A stretch of DNA of 37,280 nt from Chitinophaga pinensis. Its GTDB lineage: Bacteria; Bacteroidota; Bacteroidia; UBA4408. Every line of letters starts with the position of its first letter. The first letter of the stretch is position 1. Location: NCBI GenBank assembly GCA_945872355.1, contig CAMBZU010000031.1, positions 1-37,280 on the forward strand. The letters are read 5' to 3'. The position numbers and the translations under genes are program-made. Below, one piece after another: positions 15,526 through 24,383 of the stretch. Below the pieces are notes generated by a model. The model worked only from the letters and a program-made list of their open reading frames with translations, was not told the origin of the DNA and made no database searches.

Positions 15526-16299
15526 ATGAATGACTTGATAAAGAATACCAAGTATCAAATGAATACAATTAGCAGATTGTTAAAACTAACACTTCAGTTA
15601 ATTTTTACAGTTTTTATGGGATTCCTCTTACTATGGAGTTTTACCTTTCAATTTACGGTTACCTACATCATAATTTTAACATACATAATTGTTTTATTAA
15701 AATTTAAGAAGTACGCACTTAAACTCAGAACATTAATAGTCCTTGGTTTTATATACATAGTATTTTTACCGCTAACACTTCATCAGTATCAAATAAAAAC
15801 CAGCAATTTTTTTAAGCAGATTCAAGAAGGTAAAGATTTAAACACCACAGATAAAGCAGCTGTTTACGGATTAAATATAATGATTGGCATTTTGGCTTTT
15901 CCAATCTATCCCGAGATAAGTAAAGAAACTTTGCTGATGATAATACCCGATGATGATGGCTCAAAATATTTTGAAAGTAATTTTTTTCTTAAATCACGTA
16001 GAATTCAAGAAGGGTTGAAGTTAGGAAATAAAAGAGTTACTTGGCCAATAAGTGACTATGTAATGGGCAAAAAAGAGGCAAGATTTGCTCTAGCACTTAA
16101 CCCTTGCACCCTAACGGTGAAGAAAACTAAAAACAACATATACTACAGTGCTTCTGTTCCGGTAAAATATCCGATTAACAGCCAGGTGATACTCCTTAAG
16201 TATCCAATTACTGTTTCGGTACAAGAAGGATTGTTTGCTTACCTACAAAGAGAAGGTTGGCTTCATACCTACACTGCAATTTGGTATTGTAATAAATAA
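15526..16299 (+). CDS. Uncharacterised membrane protein, three N-terminal helices
   Basis: 257 residues, unrecognised. Three hydrophobic segments occupy about 20-40, 45-60 and 70-88, then a soluble domain of about 165 residues follows. The domain includes IIPDDDGSKYFESNFFL, a single Cys in NPCTLTV, and a C-terminal part with VKYPINSQVILLKYPITV and QEGLFAYLQREGWLH. A second ATG at 15559 (MNTISRLL) would remove 11 polar residues and is an equally good start. No catalytic motif is visible. It heads the small cluster flanked by two MITE-like elements; base composition is AT-rich like its neighbour the archaemetzincin gene. Confidence 0.6.
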   Translation: MNDLIKNTKYQMNTISRLLKLTLQLIFTVFMGFLLLWSFTFQFTVTYIIILTYIIVLLKFKKYALKLRTLIVLGFIYIVFLPLTLHQYQIKTSNFFKQIQEGKDLNTTDKAAVYGLNIMIGILAFPIYPEISKETLLMIIPDDDGSKYFESNFFLKSRRIQEGLKLGNKRVTWPISDYVMGKKEARFALALNPCTLTVKKTKNNIYYSASVPVKYPINSQVILLKYPITVSVQEGLFAYLQREGWLHTYTAIWYCNK

Positions 16300-16420
16300 G
16301 ACACAACACAAAATCGAGCAGGTTATTTTTCTGTAACGATAAATTGATGCTGAAAAGTTTTTATGCCCCGATTAGGATAACTGAAAGCTAAAATTTATCT
16401 TTGTAAAAATAATTTTTAGA

Positions 16421-16623
16421 GTGATTAATTTATTGATAATTAATGCTTTAAAAATAATTATCGCATAGATTCTAGGTTTAATAAAACATGAATTAATTCC
16501 ATTTAATATAATACATGGTCCTTGGGAAAATTGGTTACTCTCAAAGGTGTTAACATCTTTGCTGGATTTCAAGATGAGTATATTGTAAATGAAATAAGAA
16601 ATGAGTTAAGTATGATAGATGCC
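16421..16623 (+). pseudogene. Possible decayed gene remnant
   Basis: Downstream of an exact TATCTTTG -7 box (16396-16403), a GTG-started frame reads VINLLIINALKIIIA, meets TAG, then continues in the same frame as LGLIKHELIPFN and IHGPWENWLLSK. In a neighbouring frame, a stretch with GVNIFAGFQDEYIVNEIRNE runs to TAA at 16621-16623. The protein-like reading that jumps frames suggests a gene broken by a stop and a frameshift. No family is recognised. The alternative is chance open stretches in AT-rich DNA, and I consider this uncertain. Confidence 0.3.
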
Positions 16624-16707
16624 TAATTTTTTTATAAAAAATGCATGCAAATGATAATTATTGCGCCCACGTGTGGTGAAGATTTAAATTTTATAAGGAT
16701 TAGATTT

Positions 16708-17337
16708 ATGAGCAAAATTAAAGTCATAGTAGTAATTCTATTTTTGCTTTCATGCGGTTTTAATGAGAATGATAACAACAATAAATTCTCTTACAACTGT
16801 AACTATAGTAAAAATAAAAATAATACTCTTGTAATTCAGCCAATAGGTAACTTTCCGAGTTCTAGAACAGCTATATTAGCTTTAAAATTAAAAGAAATTT
16901 ATCCAGGGCGCATTGTGGTAAGTGATCCTATCAACCCACCTAAAAGTTGCTTAAACTATAATAAAAAAAGATATAGGGCTGACTCCCTCATTAGATATTT
17001 TAGAAGAAGAAGTGACCCTGGTTTCACCACTGTTGGCATTACTAATTTATCTATAAGCTCAACCAAAGCAAAAAATTCGGATTTTGGCATTATGGGTTTA
17101 GGCTTTTGTCCAGGTAATGCATGTGTAATTTCAAGCTTTAGAATAAAAGGGAGAAATAAATATGAGAAATTTTACAAGGTTGTACTTCATGAAATAGCTC
17201 ACACCGAAGGACTGCAACATTGTGTAAAGAAAAATTGCTTTATGAGAGACGCTAATGGCAAAGATCATCTTAATGAGGAAATTGAATTTTGCAAATCTTG
17301 TAGGAGCATGCTTATCAAAAAAGGTTGGAAGTTGTAG
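16708..17337 (+). CDS. Archaemetzincin (M54) family zinc peptidase, predicted lipoprotein
   Basis: 209 residues from the ATG at 16708. An upstream ATG at 16645 adds residues that spoil the signal. The N-terminus MSKIKVIVVILFLLSC ends in a lipobox Cys (16), predicting lipidation. The archaemetzincin signature is complete: HEIAHTEGLQH (His161, Glu162, His165, His171), then Cys172, Cys177, a Met just after it, and CKSC (Cys195, Cys198). The first His triad binds catalytic zinc and the four Cys bind a structural zinc, by family knowledge. Upstream, the IQPIG, TTVGITNL and DFGIMGLGF segments match the family layout. Best-known relatives in archaea and animals lack a signal peptide, so periplasmic or surface location would be unusual. 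Substrate unknown. Confidence 0.85.
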   Translation: MSKIKVIVVILFLLSCGFNENDNNNKFSYNCNYSKNKNNTLVIQPIGNFPSSRTAILALKLKEIYPGRIVVSDPINPPKSCLNYNKKRYRADSLIRYFRRRSDPGFTTVGITNLSISSTKAKNSDFGIMGLGFCPGNACVISSFRIKGRNKYEKFYKVVLHEIAHTEGLQHCVKKNCFMRDANGKDHLNEEIEFCKSCRSMLIKKGWKL

Positions 17338-17373
17338 CCAATAACAGACTTCTATTACAACTCCAACTCATAA

Positions 17374-17497
17374 TACCACTGTGATTTATAAATTATGCCA
17401 ATAATTTAAAATCTTACACTGGTAAATGCCGATCGGAAAAAAGTTTGGGACAAATGCCGTGAAACAAATTTGGGCCATTACTTATTTCACATCTGTA
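17374..17497. mobile_element. MITE-like element, family 1, copy B
   Basis: 124 bp, the reverse complement of copies A and C. Left end TACCACTGTGATTTATAAATT, right end TTATTTCACATCTGTA. TAA flanks both sides (17371-17373 and 17498-17500), the 3-bp target duplication. It lies between the 3' ends of the archaemetzincin gene and the large T9SS gene, so it interrupts no gene. Confidence 0.78.
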
Positions 17498-17531
17498 TAA
17501 TTCGATAACACCTAAAACTAACAACTTACCT

Positions 17532-17615
17532 ATGGCAAAATCAACCGATCAAATCACCAGTGATATCAAAGTAACAGATTATGCCACCACATTTCAGCAG
17601 AGCGAAAAATATTGA
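17532..17615 (+). CDS. 27-residue micro-ORF or 5' gene remnant
   Basis: An ATG at 17532 opens 27 codons ending in TGA at 17613-17615: MAKSTDQITSDIKVTDYATT, then FQQSEKY. The composition is protein-like and polar. It begins 34 bases after the family 1 element. It may be a truncated gene start, a small peptide, or chance. No promoter was found. Confidence 0.2.
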   Translation: MAKSTDQITSDIKVTDYATTFQQSEKY

Positions 17616-17642
17616 TTATATTATTTATACCGATAAACGCTA

Positions 17643-20600
17643 TTACTTACTCACCACAAATTTAAAACTTCCAATTTTTTGATGATTACTCAACACATTT
17701 CCAAAATAAATACCACTAGATAAGTTACTAATATTAATATTGTTTAAAGCAGTATTAGACATCTTTTCATTTTTTACAGCATTCCCTGTAACATCAAAAA
17801 CAAGCAATTGCATATCAACTTTATTAATTCCTCTTAAATCAATATTAAGTTCATTGATAGCTGGATTTGGATAAACTAAAATAGTATTGTATTGAATAAA
17901 ATTTGCTGGAATTTGTGTTACAAAAATTACAGGATAAGCCACTAAGGTGGTAGTAGTATTTGTAATAATGGCTGTGTTAAAATCGAAATAAATGTAAGCT
18001 GTGTTTACCATTGCATTTCCTAATACTACCGACTCTTTACAACGAACACCATACTTAACATAACCATGACTATTCAACTCGTCAAGTGAAGATGGAGGCA
18101 AGAAAATATTATCGAAATAAAAATCCACAATACCAGCACCTGATAAGGTGAAGTACAATAAATGGCTTGATGAAATAATTCGAAAGGTTGATAGGTCAAA
18201 ATAATTACTCAAGGTATCTTTGATATGCACAAAATCTGCTTGAAAATTACCTGTATTTTGAAAACGAATTACATACTGTAATTCCTCATTATTTGCCAAC
18301 TGATCTGGAGTAAAATAATTTCCAAAGGAACATGTTTTATCATTGGGATCGTATGAACCTACAATAATTTCATGCATTTCAGTAGTATTGTCATCAGGAA
18401 AAGTATCATTTAAAATTGGAGATACCGTAGCAAAACAATGTACCGTATCTGAAAGTGTTGCAGTAACATCCGTTTTAGTGATAACAGAAATAAATTGCGT
18501 CTCTAGAAAATCAAGCGTATTAGTTGTCCAAATTAAAGTATCACCGCTCACCAAATTTGGAATTGGCGTAGCGCTTAAAAACTGTTCAACACTATCCAAA
18601 ATTAACGCTACTTGCCCAGTCTGTGCAACCGAACCATTATTTTTTACTGTTACAATTATTTCTGTTTGAAAGCCTGGTCTAAATACATTTATATTGGTCA
18701 TATCAACCGATAAATCATGAATATTTGGCTCTACTTGTATGCCAAAATTTTGATTACTGGCTGCTCCATTTGTGATATAATAATTTGGATTTGAGGAGCA
18801 AAAGGCAGAAGGCATTACTATTGATAAAGTATCTCCAATAGCATCAGTCAATAAGGAATAATTTCCAAAAACATTAGTTGTTGAATTTATTGGTGAGGGC
18901 GTTGTTTTAACAATTATCTGGTTGAGATTAGTTTCCGATACATCTTTAACACCATTACTATTTGAATCAAAATATACATTACCGTTAATAAACTCTAAGG
19001 CACCACTTCTCTTCCAAATGCTGCTGTAATAGCTACCTGCATATAAAACATTATTTAAAACTGTTAAACCTCCTTGAGCATAAAAAGGTGCATCACCCAC
19101 TTGTATAGGTTGCCAATTATTCCCCTGATCATTTGAATAAAACACTCCCAAATTATCAAGTGTTCCAAACCATGTGCCGTTGATGGAAACTATATCTGAA
19201 GGAACACTTATTTGAAAAGCTGAAATTTGTGGTAATCCATTCATTGAAGCAGTATTCCAATTTATTTGATCGCTGGAATAATATAAACTAGTTCGTCCGC
19301 CAATAACAAGAAAATTGTCTAATTGGTAAAGCTTGTTAGTGTTATTTGCACCTGTTGACCAAAAACAGTAAACATAATCCCAGGTTTGACTCTGGTTGTT
19401 AAGCTTTGCAACTAATCCATCACCAGTAACACCAAACAAGGTAGTATCCTCATGAAAAAAAAACACTTCATTCAATATGCCGCCCACTGTTGGGCAGGTT
19501 CCTGGTACATTTTGAACTTGAATGATTAATGAGTTCCATGTTAATCCCCAGTCATCACTGTATTTAGGATTTGGTCCGCCAACAAATAATCTTCCATTTA
19601 TTTCCTCGATTGATGTTCGACTCAAAAAAGGCGTTTGTATCGAATCCCAAGTTAAGCCATTGTCGAATGAACGACTTATTAAATATGGATTGGAATAATA
19701 AAGGCAAATAATTGTATCTCCTCTAAATAAAAAACAAGCAACCGACTCTGAAGGATTATTAAGAGGTGACCATGTCATACCGGCATCGTTGCTTTTAAAG
19801 GCTCGCTTTTGGGTACTTGTATATAAAACTCCATTATGCGCTTCCAAACAACTAGTTAACTCTGCATGAAGTCCTGTTTCTGTTGGGATAAATGTATTTT
19901 GACTTGTAACATATCTTTTAATATAATTGTAGTCATGGGATAGGTAATCACCATTCGATAAAGCAATAGTTCTAGATAATGCAAAGTTAAAAGGAAATAC
20001 TGAAGGCCCCCAAGTAATACAATTATCATAACTTACTTTATAACCTGTAGAAGTAACAGCATAAATATTGCCTTCAAAAATATAAAGTGCATAAAAATAA
20101 TCTCCTGAAGGCACAGTATAAACAGTATCCCATGTCGCACCAAAATCAATGCTTTTTAATATATTAAATTGAGATACTGAAATATTGTTCACGATGATAT
20201 AGAATACTGCATCTTTTAATAGAGCGTATTGAAGATTGTGTTGGGTTGTATCAATTACAGTCCAATTTTGAATACCGTTATTGGAATAATAAAAACCTTT
20301 GTTCATACTTCCTCCAAAAGGCAATGATAATATGAGTGTATTGTTCTCGGCTTGATAGAAACTCATACTACTACCGCTGATGTTGGTAAGTAATGTCCAG
20401 GTCAATCCCAAATCGTTTGAGTAATAAAAGTCCCATTCGCCTTTTACAACAAGTGTACTACCACTTCTCCAAATAGTACTTGATTGCAAATCAGTATTAT
20501 ATGTTGTTTCAATAATGGTAGGTGATGTCCAAGTTATGCCAAAATCTGTGCTTAAAATGGTGCATAAATTATGCAGCTCTGTAGCAGAATCATAGGTTAA

Positions 20601-20873
20601 ATAGAGTACAATAACCGTATCATTAAAAGATTTTATTCTCAAACAAAAATCATTATTTATAATTGAAGATTTTTGCCAAGAAGCACCTTCATTATATGAA
20701 ATATAAATACCTGTTTTACAACCAGCCCAAATATTATTTCCAACTTTTTCAATACTAGCATTATCGCCAATACCTTGTGGCCCTCCAGTTTGAACCCATT
20801 GTCCATTGGCTACAAATAATAGAACCAAATTAAAAAACAGTATCGAGGTAATAATTTTTAAATTCATGGTCAA
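17643..20873 (-). CDS. Large T9SS-secreted protein with BNR/sialidase-like repeats
   Basis: 1076 residues, or two fewer from the second ATG at 20867. Signal peptide about 1-24 (cleavage near ANGQ). Residues about 25-620 are repeated beta-propeller blades with Asp-box-like phrases (NDLGLTWT, FDNGLTWDS, SNDQGNNWQPI, SYNEGASWQ), as in Vps10/BNR and photosystem-assembly-like proteins. A CarboxypepD/SdrD-like segment follows (about 630-710, FDSNSNGVKDVSE). Then come a CARDB-type segment (VKNNGSVAQTG) and a conserved repeat module (DPNDKTCS, YVIRFQNTGN), ending in a type A sorting domain (VYPNPAINEL...LSSGIYFGNV...FVVSK). It should be exported by T9SS to the surface. A TATTTTTG -7 box (20884-20891) lies just upstream. 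Repeat adhesion or glycan-binding roles are guesses. Confidence 0.85.
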   Translation of the reverse strand: MTMNLKIITSILFFNLVLLFVANGQWVQTGGPQGIGDNASIEKVGNNIWAGCKTGIYISYNEGASWQKSSIINNDFCLRIKSFNDTVIVLYLTYDSATELHNLCTILSTDFGITWTSPTIIETTYNTDLQSSTIWRSGSTLVVKGEWDFYYSNDLGLTWTLLTNISGSSMSFYQAENNTLILSLPFGGSMNKGFYYSNNGIQNWTVIDTTQHNLQYALLKDAVFYIIVNNISVSQFNILKSIDFGATWDTVYTVPSGDYFYALYIFEGNIYAVTSTGYKVSYDNCITWGPSVFPFNFALSRTIALSNGDYLSHDYNYIKRYVTSQNTFIPTETGLHAELTSCLEAHNGVLYTSTQKRAFKSNDAGMTWSPLNNPSESVACFLFRGDTIICLYYSNPYLISRSFDNGLTWDSIQTPFLSRTSIEEINGRLFVGGPNPKYSDDWGLTWNSLIIQVQNVPGTCPTVGGILNEVFFFHEDTTLFGVTGDGLVAKLNNQSQTWDYVYCFWSTGANNTNKLYQLDNFLVIGGRTSLYYSSDQINWNTASMNGLPQISAFQISVPSDIVSINGTWFGTLDNLGVFYSNDQGNNWQPIQVGDAPFYAQGGLTVLNNVLYAGSYYSSIWKRSGALEFINGNVYFDSNSNGVKDVSETNLNQIIVKTTPSPINSTTNVFGNYSLLTDAIGDTLSIVMPSAFCSSNPNYYITNGAASNQNFGIQVEPNIHDLSVDMTNINVFRPGFQTEIIVTVKNNGSVAQTGQVALILDSVEQFLSATPIPNLVSGDTLIWTTNTLDFLETQFISVITKTDVTATLSDTVHCFATVSPILNDTFPDDNTTEMHEIIVGSYDPNDKTCSFGNYFTPDQLANNEELQYVIRFQNTGNFQADFVHIKDTLSNYFDLSTFRIISSSHLLYFTLSGAGIVDFYFDNIFLPPSSLDELNSHGYVKYGVRCKESVVLGNAMVNTAYIYFDFNTAIITNTTTTLVAYPVIFVTQIPANFIQYNTILVYPNPAINELNIDLRGINKVDMQLLVFDVTGNAVKNEKMSNTALNNINISNLSSGIYFGNVLSNHQKIGSFKFVVSK

Positions 20874-20883
20874 GGATTTTAAT

Positions 20884-20891
20884 CAAAAATA
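20884..20891 (-). promoter_or_regulatory. -7 box for the large T9SS gene
   Basis: TATTTTTG on the minus strand, an exact TAnnTTTG match 10 bases before the first ATG. The start of transcription would lie very close to the start codon, which favours a short leader and perhaps the second ATG at 20867. Confidence 0.4.
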
Positions 20892-21127
20892 CAAAAAATC
20901 AAACACAATTCATATTTGTCGAAATAAATAAAACCAATGTACATACTTTAACTTCTTTAATCGAAAGCACTTACTACTTCTTAAATTAAAAAACCATGTT
21001 CACTGTAAAAGAAACCTAAACAAATCTTCTCACCAAATGTTACATTTAAAAATAAATAATGCTTTCCTCCTCCCCTTCCTTGTTCTGCGAATACAGCGGT
21101 CTCCCTTCCGTTTGGGCCTATCAACAA

Positions 21128-21436
21128 ATGGATGAAAATGAATTGCAAAACAAAACAGAAAAGATCAATTTATCCGATGCCGATATCGATAGAATTATTG
21201 AAATGGCTTGGGAAGACAGAACAACATTTGATGCCATTCAATTACAATTTGGCATTTCAGAGCAGGAAGTAATAAAACTGATGCGCAAAAACATGAAACA
21301 AAGCTCATTTAAAATGTGGCGAGCACGCGTACAAGGGCGCTCTACCAAGCATGCGCAAAAAAGAAACTTCGTTGAAGGCCGATTCAAATGCAGCCTACAA
21401 AAAACAATTACTTACAATAAAATATCAAAAAGATAA
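21128..21436 (+). CDS. TIGR03643 family protein
   Basis: 102 residues from the ATG at 21128 (MDENELQ). The frame stays open to an ATG at 21059, whose extra 23 residues look unlike the family. The core DADIDRIIEMAWEDRTTFDAI, GISEQEVIKLMRKNMK and FKMWRARVQGRSTKHAQKR matches the TIGR03643 small protein, with a helix-turn-helix-like layout and unknown function. The tail with GRFKCSLQKTIT and ending NKISKR appears intact. It is convergent with the sugar dehydrogenase gene: only six bases separate the two stop codons, with no terminator between them. Confidence 0.82.
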   Translation: MDENELQNKTEKINLSDADIDRIIEMAWEDRTTFDAIQLQFGISEQEVIKLMRKNMKQSSFKMWRARVQGRSTKHAQKRNFVEGRFKCSLQKTITYNKISKR

Positions 21437-21442
21437 GGCCGC

Positions 21443-22462
21443 CTATGACTTATGATCAGCATTTCTTAAACTGTAGATACGCTCTATAATATCAACAATC
21501 TTTAAACCTTCTAATGCATTTGTAGTAATTGTACTTCTACCTTTTAAAGTATCAATTACATTATCAATAATATAGCCATGGTTATTTGCAGAACCTTTGT
21601 AGGCACCATAATCATTGGCCGGATTGGTAGCTGCCAACTCAGGCATTACATAATCCTTAATATGACAATACTCAACTTTATCCATATACTGTCCACCAAT
21701 TTTTACGCTGCCCTTGCTACCAATTACTGTAAGCGAACTTTCTAAATTTGTATCCCATACGGCTGTAGAATAATTAATGGCACCCATGCCACCATTAATA
21801 AAATTAAAATTCACAAAACCGCTGTCTTCAAAAGTAGTTAAGTCATGATGATTAAAATCATTAAACTTTGCTTGAATATCTTTGATATCGCCAAACAGCC
21901 AATACATGATATCAATAAAATGCGAAAACTGAGTATATAAAGTGCCACCATCTAAATCTTCTGTACCTTTCCATCCACCTTTTTTATAGTAACGTTCATC
22001 ACGATTCCAATAGCAGTTTAATTGCACCATGTAAACATCACCAATAATTTTATTTTCAATTATTTCTTTCATCCAAGCCGAAGGAGGTGAATATCGATTT
22101 TGCATTACACAAAATACATTGCGATGCATTTGTAAAGCTTTGTAAATTATTGCTTCGCAATCTTGTTTTTGCAAGGCCATTGGTTTTTCACAAACAATAT
22201 GTTTTTTATGGTTTAAAGCCAACAATGAATGCTCTGCGTGCAATCCATTAGGCGTACAAACATTTACTACATTAAAATCAATGCCTGCGTTAAAAAGATC
22301 TTCTGTGCTATTAAAATAAGGCACACCAAATTTCTCTGCATCAACTTCTGAAATAGGTTTTACATCACAAATTGCTACTAACTCAGCTTCTTCGTGTCTT
22401 TTAATCATTTCTGCATGTCGCTTTCCAATGTGACCTGCACCTATTACTGCAAACTTTATCAT
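21443..22462 (-). CDS. Gfo/Idh/MocA-family sugar dehydrogenase (WbpB-like)
   Basis: 339 residues. The N-terminal Rossmann fold has GAGHIGKRHAEMI and ends its strand at AICDVK, so NAD(P)-dependent oxidation of a sugar is expected. The family motif EKP appears in VCEKPMAL, and a substrate-region motif in MQNRYSPP. Further, GGTLYTQFSHFIDIMYWLFG and GSKGSVKIGGQYMD mark the C-terminal domain. Together with the neighbouring acetyltransferase it resembles the WbpB/WlbA enzymes that oxidise UDP-GlcNAc-uronate at C3 for diacetylated mannuronic-type sugars. The start is nine bases after the upstream gene's stop, so the two are co-transcribed. Exact substrate is inferred from the pair, not proven. Confidence 0.82.
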   Translation of the reverse strand: MIKFAVIGAGHIGKRHAEMIKRHEEAELVAICDVKPISEVDAEKFGVPYFNSTEDLFNAGIDFNVVNVCTPNGLHAEHSLLALNHKKHIVCEKPMALQKQDCEAIIYKALQMHRNVFCVMQNRYSPPSAWMKEIIENKIIGDVYMVQLNCYWNRDERYYKKGGWKGTEDLDGGTLYTQFSHFIDIMYWLFGDIKDIQAKFNDFNHHDLTTFEDSGFVNFNFINGGMGAINYSTAVWDTNLESSLTVIGSKGSVKIGGQYMDKVEYCHIKDYVMPELAATNPANDYGAYKGSANNHGYIIDNVIDTLKGRSTITTNALEGLKIVDIIERIYSLRNADHKS

Positions 22463-22471
22463 AATTTTCCT

Positions 22472-23047
22472 TTATTTAATTTTTGATACTTCACCATTAA
22501 CCAATTGATATTTCTCTTTAGACTCAGGGCATTCAGCCAATCCATCTTTAAAATTTAATTTATGCCCAAACTCACTCATCCATCCCATTTGTTTGGCCGG
22601 ATTACCAACCCACAAACTGTATGCAGGCACATTTTTAGTAACCACTGCGCCAGCACCAATAAAGGCAAATTCACCAATATCATGACCACAAACAATGGTA
22701 GCATTAGCACCAATACTTGCACCTTTGCCTACATGCGTTTTAGCATATTCACTTTTTCTGTTCACTGCGCTTCGTGGATTGATCACATTGGTAAATACCA
22801 TAGATGGACCTAAAAAAACATCATCATCGCAAATAACACCTGTGTAAATACTTACATTATTTTGAACCTTCACATTGCTACCTAAAACTACTGAAGGTGA
22901 AATAACCACATTTTGCCCTATATTACAATTCTCTCCTAACACACAGTTCGACATTACGTGGCTGAAATGCCATATTTTAGACCCTTTTCCAATAGTACAC
23001 CCTTCGTCAATATAAGCACTTTCGTGTGCAAAAAATTTTTTTTCCAT
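22472..23047 (-). CDS. WbpD/WlbB-like UDP-sugar N-acetyltransferase
   Basis: 191 residues with hexapeptide left-handed beta-helix repeats (CTIGKGSKIWHFSHV, CVLGENCNIGQNVVISPSVV, VGKGASIGANATIVCG, EFAFIGAGAVVTKN). The segment VFTNVINPRSAVNRKSEY and the C-terminal VGNPAKQMGWMSEFGHKL are hallmarks of the UDP-2-acetamido-3-amino-2,3-dideoxyglucuronate N-acetyltransferases. These add acetyl from acetyl-CoA to the 3-amino group in lipopolysaccharide sugar synthesis. A TATATTTG -7 box lies 17 bases upstream. The gene pairs with the WbpB-like dehydrogenase. The aminotransferase (WbpE) that should act between them is not in the window. Confidence 0.85.
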   Translation of the reverse strand: MEKKFFAHESAYIDEGCTIGKGSKIWHFSHVMSNCVLGENCNIGQNVVISPSVVLGSNVKVQNNVSIYTGVICDDDVFLGPSMVFTNVINPRSAVNRKSEYAKTHVGKGASIGANATIVCGHDIGEFAFIGAGAVVTKNVPAYSLWVGNPAKQMGWMSEFGHKLNFKDGLAECPESKEKYQLVNGEVSKIK

Positions 23048-23360
23048 TACTTTTATTTTGGTACAAATATAACCCTTAAGACCATATTATTTATTAAATT
23101 ATCTAATAAATATCTAAAAATAATACTTGAAAGTGCATGGTACAAATGAATGCATGAATTATCAATAATTGATTTAAATAGTATGGGTAATAAATACATT
23201 TGATAATCTTTAATTTGAGAAAAGCTATTGCCTTATTTTATATGAAATAGGTGCAAACTAAATGTAATCAAAACCCATAGCTATTATTTATAGCGTTTAT
23301 ACTGATGATATTACCTTTATCAAACAATTATTTCAACACTTTGCTGCTTTTTAATACCAT
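23048..23360. other. Intergenic region, mostly featureless
   Basis: 313 AT-rich bases between two minus-strand genes. It holds the acetyltransferase promoter at one end. A loose inverted pair (TATGGGTAATAAATA near 23187 and ACCCATAGCTATTATTTATA near 23274) might be an eroded element. No gene or strong structure was seen, and no terminator ahead of the next gene's territory. Confidence 0.5.
23064..23071 (-). promoter_or_regulatory. -7 box for the wbpD-wbpB-like operon
   Basis: TATATTTG on the minus strand, an exact TAnnTTTG match, 17 bases before the ATG at 23047. No convincing TTG at the -33 distance. Confidence 0.45.
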
Positions 23361-24251
23361 TTATTTTGCAAACATGGGCGCTATAACCAGCTCTTTTGAG
23401 CCGGCAGTATATTTATAAAAACCACTACCGCTTTTAACACCAAGATGACCTGCTGTAACCATATTAACCAATAAAGGACATGGTGCATATTTATCTTTTC
23501 CTAGGCCGCTGTATAAAACGTTCATTATAAACAAACAAACATCTAACCCAATAAAATCGGCCAATTGTAATGGTCCCATTGGATGTGCCATCCCTAATTT
23601 CATTACAGTATCAATTTCTGAAACACCAGCAACGCCTTCTTGTAACGAGATAATTGCCTCATTAATCATTGGCATTAAAATACGGTTTGCCACAAAGCCA
23701 GGATAATCATTTGCCTCTGTAGGTACTTTATTCAACGCTATAGACAGATTCATTATTGCTTGCGTGGTTTCATTTGAAGTTGAATAACCTCTAATTACCT
23801 CAACCAACTTCATTACAGGCACAGGATTCATAAAATGCATTCCAATCACTTTATCAGCTCTTTTGGTTTGTGCAGCAATTTTAGTGATAGAAATACTTGA
23901 TGTATTACTGGCTAATATTGTATGAGGAGCGCAAATAATATCTAAATCACGAAATAACTTAAATTTTATTTCCGGATTTTCAGTGGCTGCTTCAACAACT
24001 AATTCTGCATCTTTTGCGCCAGCATGTAAATCGGTATAAGTAGTTAAATTTTGTAGTGTGAGCTCTTTAACCTCTGAAGTAATGCTACCTTTTGTTACCA
24101 TTCTTTCTAAATTTTTAGCTATGGTTGCAATTGCCCTGTCTAATGCATCCTGAGAAATATCAACTAAACTAACTTTAAAATTATGTTGTGCAAATACATG
24201 AGCAATACCATTACCCATAGTGCCTGAACCAATTACTGTAATATTTTTCAT
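23361..24251 (-). CDS. hbd: 3-hydroxybutyryl-CoA dehydrogenase
   Basis: 296 residues, normal for the short bacterial form. It interconverts 3-hydroxybutyryl-CoA and acetoacetyl-CoA with NAD(P) in the cytosol. The N-terminal dinucleotide site is GSGTMGNGIAHVFAQ, with an acidic residue in LVDIS. EAATENPEIK and SNTSSISIT follow, then the catalytic region GMHFMNPVPVMKLVEVI and the C-terminal helical domain with PGFVANRILMPMINEA and GMAHPMGPLQLADFIGLD. All catalytic elements appear intact. It is monocistronic, with a TTG-18-TATTTTTG promoter about 40 bases upstream. A role in fatty acid or polyester/butyrate metabolism cannot be separated here. Confidence 0.93.
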   Translation of the reverse strand: MKNITVIGSGTMGNGIAHVFAQHNFKVSLVDISQDALDRAIATIAKNLERMVTKGSITSEVKELTLQNLTTYTDLHAGAKDAELVVEAATENPEIKFKLFRDLDIICAPHTILASNTSSISITKIAAQTKRADKVIGMHFMNPVPVMKLVEVIRGYSTSNETTQAIMNLSIALNKVPTEANDYPGFVANRILMPMINEAIISLQEGVAGVSEIDTVMKLGMAHPMGPLQLADFIGLDVCLFIMNVLYSGLGKDKYAPCPLLVNMVTAGHLGVKSGSGFYKYTAGSKELVIAPMFAK

Positions 24252-24288
24252 ACTTATTTTTATTATTGTTTTATTTCATTTTGCAGCG

Positions 24289-24317
24289 CAAAAATAAGTA
24301 TTCTCAGTAGATATCAA
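24289..24317 (-). promoter_or_regulatory. Promoter for the hbd gene
   Basis: On the minus strand TTG (complement of 24315-24317), an 18-base spacer, then TATTTTTG (complement of 24289-24296). Both boxes and the spacing fit the Bacteroidota consensus, 37 bases before the ATG. Confidence 0.6.
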
Positions 24318-24383
24318 TTTTATTTTAGCTTAATTTCAAAATCAATCTTATTAAATTTTCAGCTTTACTTAAAACCCAAATTA

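Noticed and set aside
15330..15551. Minus-strand frame between the family 2 element and the membrane protein gene
   Set aside because: It starts inside the next gene on the opposite strand and covers the likely promoter; no family match.
15204..17497. A complete insertion sequence around the accessory cluster
   Set aside because: No transposase-like protein was seen; the bracketing elements belong to different sequence families.
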